Assembly: GCA_000349905.1 (NCBI GenBank)
Contig: KB722761.1
Coordinates: forward strand, 255,647-319,646
Length of the DNA: 64,000 nt
Direction of reading: 5' to 3'
DNA from: Volvariella volvacea V23
Lineage: Eukaryota > Basidiomycota > Agaricomycetes > Agaricales > Pluteaceae
Position 1 is the stretch's first letter. Every line of letters starts with the position of its first letter. Under the pieces are notes generated by a model that saw only the letters and a program-made list of their open reading frames with translations, did not search any database and was not told the DNA's origin. Below, in pieces: positions 58,896 to 64,000 of this stretch. The translations under genes were made by a program, and so were the position numbers.

Positions 58896-59607
58896 CGTTG
58901 CAATATGGATTGGTAGTCTTCAAGATGGTTGAGGAGACGTTCGTTGATAGTACAAGGTATCCGCAGGGGGGGGAGATAACAATGCCCTCCGCAGACCCTA
59001 CGTTTATGTCTATGCTGTCTGCGCGGAGTCATACATGCCTCGGCATACACCAATTAGGATCACATGTGCTACCTTCCCACCACGTCCCTGACAGGCGCCA
59101 ATTTCGTTAATTCATTTAGTCGACTTCATAAGGTCTAGAGCTGGAGAACTACCAATCGTACCTCAAAACGTGGCTTCTATCCTTTATTTTGGTCATGAGA
59201 CCAGGCATTTGCCACCATATCGTAGCTAAGCTCGGGACCCTAGACTGCGCCGTGGGACTTGGGGCAGCGGAGCCAGCTCCTCCCACCCCTAAATCTGAAA
59301 GAAGACCACGCATGGCACAATGAGCGTACTACCTCCTTGCAATTGCAGACCAGGAGATGTCAACATCTTCGTATCGTTGATTTCCTTTGGCCGATTTTGA
59401 GGGAGTTCAGTTGACAGTAGGCCGGTCATTCAGGCGATTGTTTGTTCACGTCATCGTACTGCAGAAGAGAGTATGGGGAAAGCGTAGTCAAGTAAACGAT
59501 CGTATTTTGTTACAATAACTCATCAGAAGGAAGTTCCGATGGGATACGATATCAGATCGCAGTAGATCATACTTTGAGCAACAGGCAAACCACGTTTGGA
59601 TCACCTC
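58896..59607. other. Intergenic between E2-fusion copies, 0.7 kb
   Basis: Contains the promoter of copy A and the 3' flank of copy B. A run of eight G residues lies near 58967. No independent gene seen; frames here are shadows of the copy A first exon or motif-free. Confidence 0.5.
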
Positions 59608-62600
59608 TCAAGCTTTCCCATAAAAAGAAAAACGAGTGCCTAAATTGGAACCAGCGTCCAGCCCCCTTCTCCATTCTCCTCGCGTTTTCAAAGCGTGTCG
59701 TTTGACTGCGTTAGCTGCTGCAAGTGCGTATGTCCCGTCGTCATCGTCTATGCGACGAAAAGCCGAAACAAGGGTTATAGATGATCTGTTATTACGTATG
59801 TGAAGAGAGATGGACAGAACGAGAACGTACAATACTTCAAAGTAGCATGAGTCTCTGTTGGATCTTCCAAGTCAGGTTCCAGAAGGAGGCCGTAAATCTG
59901 ACTGAGAGCTTGTTTGAGCGTAATATCCGAAGTCCAAAGCCGTCCCAACTCTGCAATGCAGATCTTTCCTTGCTTCGAGACCTAGGGGTTTGAATCATTA
60001 GTTTATGCCATGCGGGTGGGCGGGGGACTCTCAACTAACATTTGGGTGGAGAACAAAAGTGGAAAATCTGATTTCAGGAGGATTGCGTGGGTAGCTTTCT
60101 GGGAATTGGCAAGTCAAGAGGAACGTTCCCCCGCTATAGATGCAATCATCCCAAGGCGCCTATACACAAAGATGATGTCACTTATACTTGACAAGATATG
60201 AATGCTTCCGACAAACCTCGATCACGATCTTCATAAATGTGATGTCTTCATCGTTTACATATAAATCAATAGCCGGGTGCGGTTCAGCATTCCAATCTTT
60301 GATCTACAATATTCTAAATTTGAGCATTGGGCATTAGGGTGACCAATATAACTACGCACCTCAGTCATAATTCTCCTGAGCCTCATATTCAATGATACCC
60401 TGTTCTCGATTTTTTTTGCCAGAACAACAGCTTGATTCATCTTTGGGTGTTCGGCTCTCTTTGGAAACTTGTCAATGGACATGGGATCTATGGGATATAG
60501 AGCTTCGTTTTTGAACGCTTCAAGAGTTGAATCTAAGAAAGAGCTTGGCCTCGAAGCTAAGAGGCTTGGACAATCGGGTTTGCGAAGTGGTCGGGCACTA
60601 GAATCAAGAACTGTTTCGAGGTCCTAGAGTGGGATGATCAGCTTAGGCATAAGGGATTGTTTGAACTCACGAATATACATAGTGCGTTATCAAGTGATTG
60701 ATTAGGACAGAACCTGTAACCGCCTTTGGAGAGTACCACATTCAGAGAGCTAGACCATTAGCTTCAAAGTGGAGGCTTACCGGTACAAGCCGATATTGCA
60801 TGCAAATTTGGAGCATTTCTCCTACCAACTTGTACCGAATCAACAATCACACCATCTGCATACATACGGCTCGCAACCATCCAAGGTGACAGTGTGGAGT
60901 TTGTGTCCTCCCCGTCGCTTATAACTATAATGCGTTTACGCATGGAAGGCTTTTTAGAGCCAAATTCTACGAGTGCTTGTCGGGCCTTATCAAGAGCGTC
61001 ATAGAGTGGTGTGAAGCCATTAGCCTCGCAATCCCCGAGAACCTTGAGAAAATTTTCGAGAGCTCCAGTGATCTCCTGGACTACTCGGACTTCAGAAGAA
61101 ACTGAAACGAAGTGTCAGGCATGGAGAGGGGCATCTCAGGGTGTTCTTACATGTAATTAAACCAATGGCTAGAGACACTGATGAGTTAAAGGAGCCCTGA
61201 CGTAGAGGTCAAATTATGTCTTTAATAGCATTGTCATCTACTTACTGCTCGGTTTACAAGTACATGGAATAGCTCTACCATGAGCTCTAAACGAGTGAGA
61301 TATACCGGAGCTCCTTTTGTGGAAGTCTTGTTCTTTGGCCCCAACACTCGTGAAGGTTGATTCATGGAACCGCTAAGATCAAGGCAAATCATAACAGCCT
61401 ACGCATCAGAGTTTAGCACTTGCCATTCACCGGAACCATAGCGATGAAAGCAGACCTCGTCTAGGTCACTGGGCATCAGTCCGTGATCGCATGCATCGAA
61501 TGCATTAATCTTCCATGTATCTTCTTCCTTTGCAACTTTGATGCAAGGTTCTAGGGCTTGTGCAACTTTCTGAGGATCTATAGTCAATTCTCCGATCCTC
61601 AAAGAGAGGTATGAGAATCTGAGACACGTAGAACCAAAGGTCACTTACCTGGGCATGAGGAAAGTGACTCCACAAGCTTGGCCGGTGAGAACAGCTAGAT
61701 GTCCCTGTTAAGTCGCTCGATAAGCCTTCCATCAGCACAGTTCTACATCAACTCACAGACTTACTTGCTCATCCACTACAAGCCGAGGAGGAACAACATT
61801 TGAAGAATTTAGATCGTGTGGTCCTAAGACTTTGAGATCCGTCATATTCGCCTCGTCAATCAACACGGAGAAGTTCAACTCCCGCACAAGGAAATCAGGA
61901 CTACATTCCAAACACGGGTTAGGCAGATTGTGTACATTCAGGACTTTCACAGTTCTCGAGGTGAAACCCCGCGATTGTTGCAGCAGCTGATGGAGTTTGT
62001 CCTGTAAAAATTCGGATAAGGGTGGTGTCGACGTCTGAGCTATGGTATCGCGGAGATGGGAGAGTTCCCCTGAATCATAAAGTGCATATGCACCCATTTC
62101 CATGATACATCCACCGACGACAATTGGGTGTCGAAGGTGCCACCGCGTCAAAGGGCACGTAATTGAAACCTCCTCGATAGCTCTCAATTTGACCGTGTCG
62201 GTGTTGCTTGTTTTGGGTTCTGTCGCTCTAAATAATTGGGCCAAAAATGGTCGTGCCTATAAATATACACAGCAGTAAGGACGAAGGTGACATCCCGTCA
62301 AAACCTTGAACACTGACCACTTCAAAAACGCGTTGAGGGTTTTTTCGAATGACGTCTGGTATGTCATACATTTTTCGATAATCCATCAATGTATAAAAGA
62401 GTGCTTCAGACAAAGCGGTCTTCTCCCAAGGATGAATCACCTCGTTGGAAAACAGCCTGCCCACTACCACGAACGTAAAAATAACGATTTAGGGAATATC
62501 TAGGGGTACTTACTTGCACGGACAGCGGGCGGGAAACGACACATAGAGAGCAACGTCGCCAGAACATTATTTTCAGCCACAACTCCTTTCTTTGGAATAA

Positions 62601-64000
62601 GTGCAGACAAGACGAAGAGTGAAGATAACAACGACGAGATTCCGCGGATGCCTTGCTCAACTTCAGGATGCCATTCTGGGCTCTCGAGGTAGTTGATTTC
62701 CTTATCCACCTTGCTGCTACTCTCTGCAGTCAAACGTCGTTTTGTGACGTAAAAAACAAGGCTCTCCAAGTCGTTATAACCGGAGAAGATTTCTCCGATA
62801 GTCGTGCATCCACACGTAGTAATTGGAGCTTCTGGCGTGTGAAGATCAATGCAGAATGGGTTGTGTTCGGCGGTACGTTGGCGTGCATTGGTCAGGAAAG
62901 TACGTCGATGTGGGTTGGTAGGGTTGAGCGTTGGGAACAAGGTGAACCATTTGCTATCGGGGTAGCTGTGTGCTGATAATGGACAAACACTGACGAGGGT
63001 GGAATTATAGAAAGACACGGTTCTAGACAAATATTAGTGTCTTCCTAATCAAAGTGAACAGTCTCTCACTCTGTAACCGGATCCCTGTTGTGAATTCTCA
63101 TACAAATACCAGGGGCTTCATATCCCTTAGAGCGCAAAAAATGTTCGACTATACCCTGGACAGAAGTGGTAGGGAGCTTGAATAAGGCGGTATCACTACG
63201 ATAGTGGTCCGAAACTGTTAATCTGTCAATCCTATCGCCGTCCCAGATAAGAAGGATGTGTGGAGTTGGTTCAGTGAAGGAGACGGGATCGCCGGGATAT
63301 AATTCTTTCCGACAGCCCCTTGGGCAACCAGTACGAAAGTTCCAATGAGTCGATGACTTTTGCAAGCAGTGTGCATGACTCCAGTGGTGACAACCAGCGT
63401 TCTATGCCAGGAGTGATTAAAGCTATGCCAAGGCCTCCGATTCTCAGCACTGACCTGCATCAATGGACACATGGTTGTACCTGGTCTTTCACATGTCGGG
63501 CAAGCGAATTCTAGTTCAACGCCATTAACACGTGAGAATATATATGTAGACGAACATGCGTAGATACTCACCTAGCTTTTCCCAACATAGTGGGCAAGAT
63601 GAGTCACCACGAGGAACTAGTAAATGTGATCGGCACTTCAAATCGTAGATGATTCGGATAAGAATGCGTACTGTCCACAGCCTTGTGCGAGTACTTGCAA
63701 TCCGATATGTTGCATTTTTTGCCCATCATCTGGTATTGACAATGCAACATCGAAGCAGTACCATATTGTCCGATCTTTTGTGCGATTATACAGCTGCACG
63801 CTATATCAGATCCATGATGACACTCAATTTTCTGTTCTGGCCACTGGAATAAACGCGCAGCTTCATTCTTGATTGCTAACTGGTTTTGAGGTTGGTGGGT
63901 GCATTTTCGAGACATGGAAACGGGGCTTACCAGCGAGGTATTTCCGCTCACCAAAGTCCCCCCAAAGGCTGGCACTCCTTTGGGGACGGTGTCATCGTCC
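59608..64000 (-). CDS. RING-like / VWA / E2 fusion protein, copy B, 5' end beyond the window
   Basis: Tandem paralogue of copy A on the same strand; the N-terminal region lies past 64000. Visible exons: 64000..63931, 63879..63672, 63616..63572, 63510..63455, 63401..63070, 63022..62514, 62463..62318, 62256..61765, 61704..61649, 61597..61456, 61398..61246, 61196..61151, 61101..60781, 60723..60671, 60623..60360, 60303..60217, 60159..60040, 59981..59831 and 59747..59608. Ten internal exons have exactly the copy A length. All key residues persist: HCQYQMMGKKC...C...H finger; CPLC, CPTC, NAGCHHWSHAHC and TGCPRGCRKEL; VWA DLSGSM; UBC HPN and GKICIAELGRLW. The C-terminal tail is shorter than in A. 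One donor, after LDE at 61455, is GTCTGC. No disabling change seen. Confidence 0.85.

Noticed and set aside
58826..59053. Minus-strand 75-codon frame upstream of E2 fusion copy A
   Set aside because: Out of frame with the conserved N-terminal block and without a motif.

Overview
The window comes from the nuclear genome of a filamentous basidiomycete, most likely an Agaricomycete. The evidence is many short introns (mostly 48-66 bp), several genes split into nine or more exons, expanded LRR-type F-box proteins, a trichodiene-synthase-like terpene synthase, tandem P450s and basidiomycete-type low-complexity proteins. A Rhizoctonia/Ceratobasidium-like fungus is a reasonable guess, but the sequence alone does not prove it. 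I saw no rRNA, tRNA, CRISPR array or intact transposon.

Layout. 0-4 kb: one intact F-box gene followed by a decayed paralogue. 5-6 kb: terpene synthase (minus strand). 8.5-15 kb: a conserved low-complexity protein, the recombination factor Swi5, an SRPK-like kinase with a frame break and a decayed copy of its tail, and the GPI-remodelling protein Per1. 15.7-19.1 kb: two more F-box pseudogenes. 19-21.5 kb: gene-poor. 21.5-27.4 kb: two tandem P450 genes with the same exon structure. 27.9-30.1 kb: an F-box gene frameshifted by an exact 67-bp tandem duplication. 31.5-36.3 kb: GPN2 GTPase and a RECQ1-type helicase, divergently transcribed from a 221-bp spacer. 36.5-39.8 kb: a large disordered protein with an Arg/Asp/Glu repeat. 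41.3-46.8 kb: three tandem F-box genes of a second subfamily. 46.9-48.9 kb: a RUS/DUF647 membrane protein. 49-54 kb: two poorly resolved small genes and an eIF4E2/4EHP-like cap-binding protein. 53.9-64 kb: two tandem copies of a very large multidomain protein, the second cut by the window end.

The most unusual item is that last pair. Each copy combines a CCCH-like finger, a RING-like cysteine cluster, a von Willebrand A domain with an intact MIDAS motif and a C-terminal ubiquitin-conjugating (E2) domain with its catalytic cysteine. The first copy also has a possible ubiquitin-like N-terminus; that part of the second copy lies outside the window. The architecture suggests a single-chain E3/E2 enzyme. 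Two further themes are microexons of 6, 10 and 15 nt in conserved genes, and three GC-AG introns. Several stop-free introns of length 3n would be wrongly read through by simple ORF calling, including one that splits the catalytic NSE motif of the terpene synthase.

Exon boundaries were derived by eye from splice signals, reading-frame continuity, family motifs and comparison of duplicate copies. Where total exon lengths are quoted they divide by three. No database search was run.
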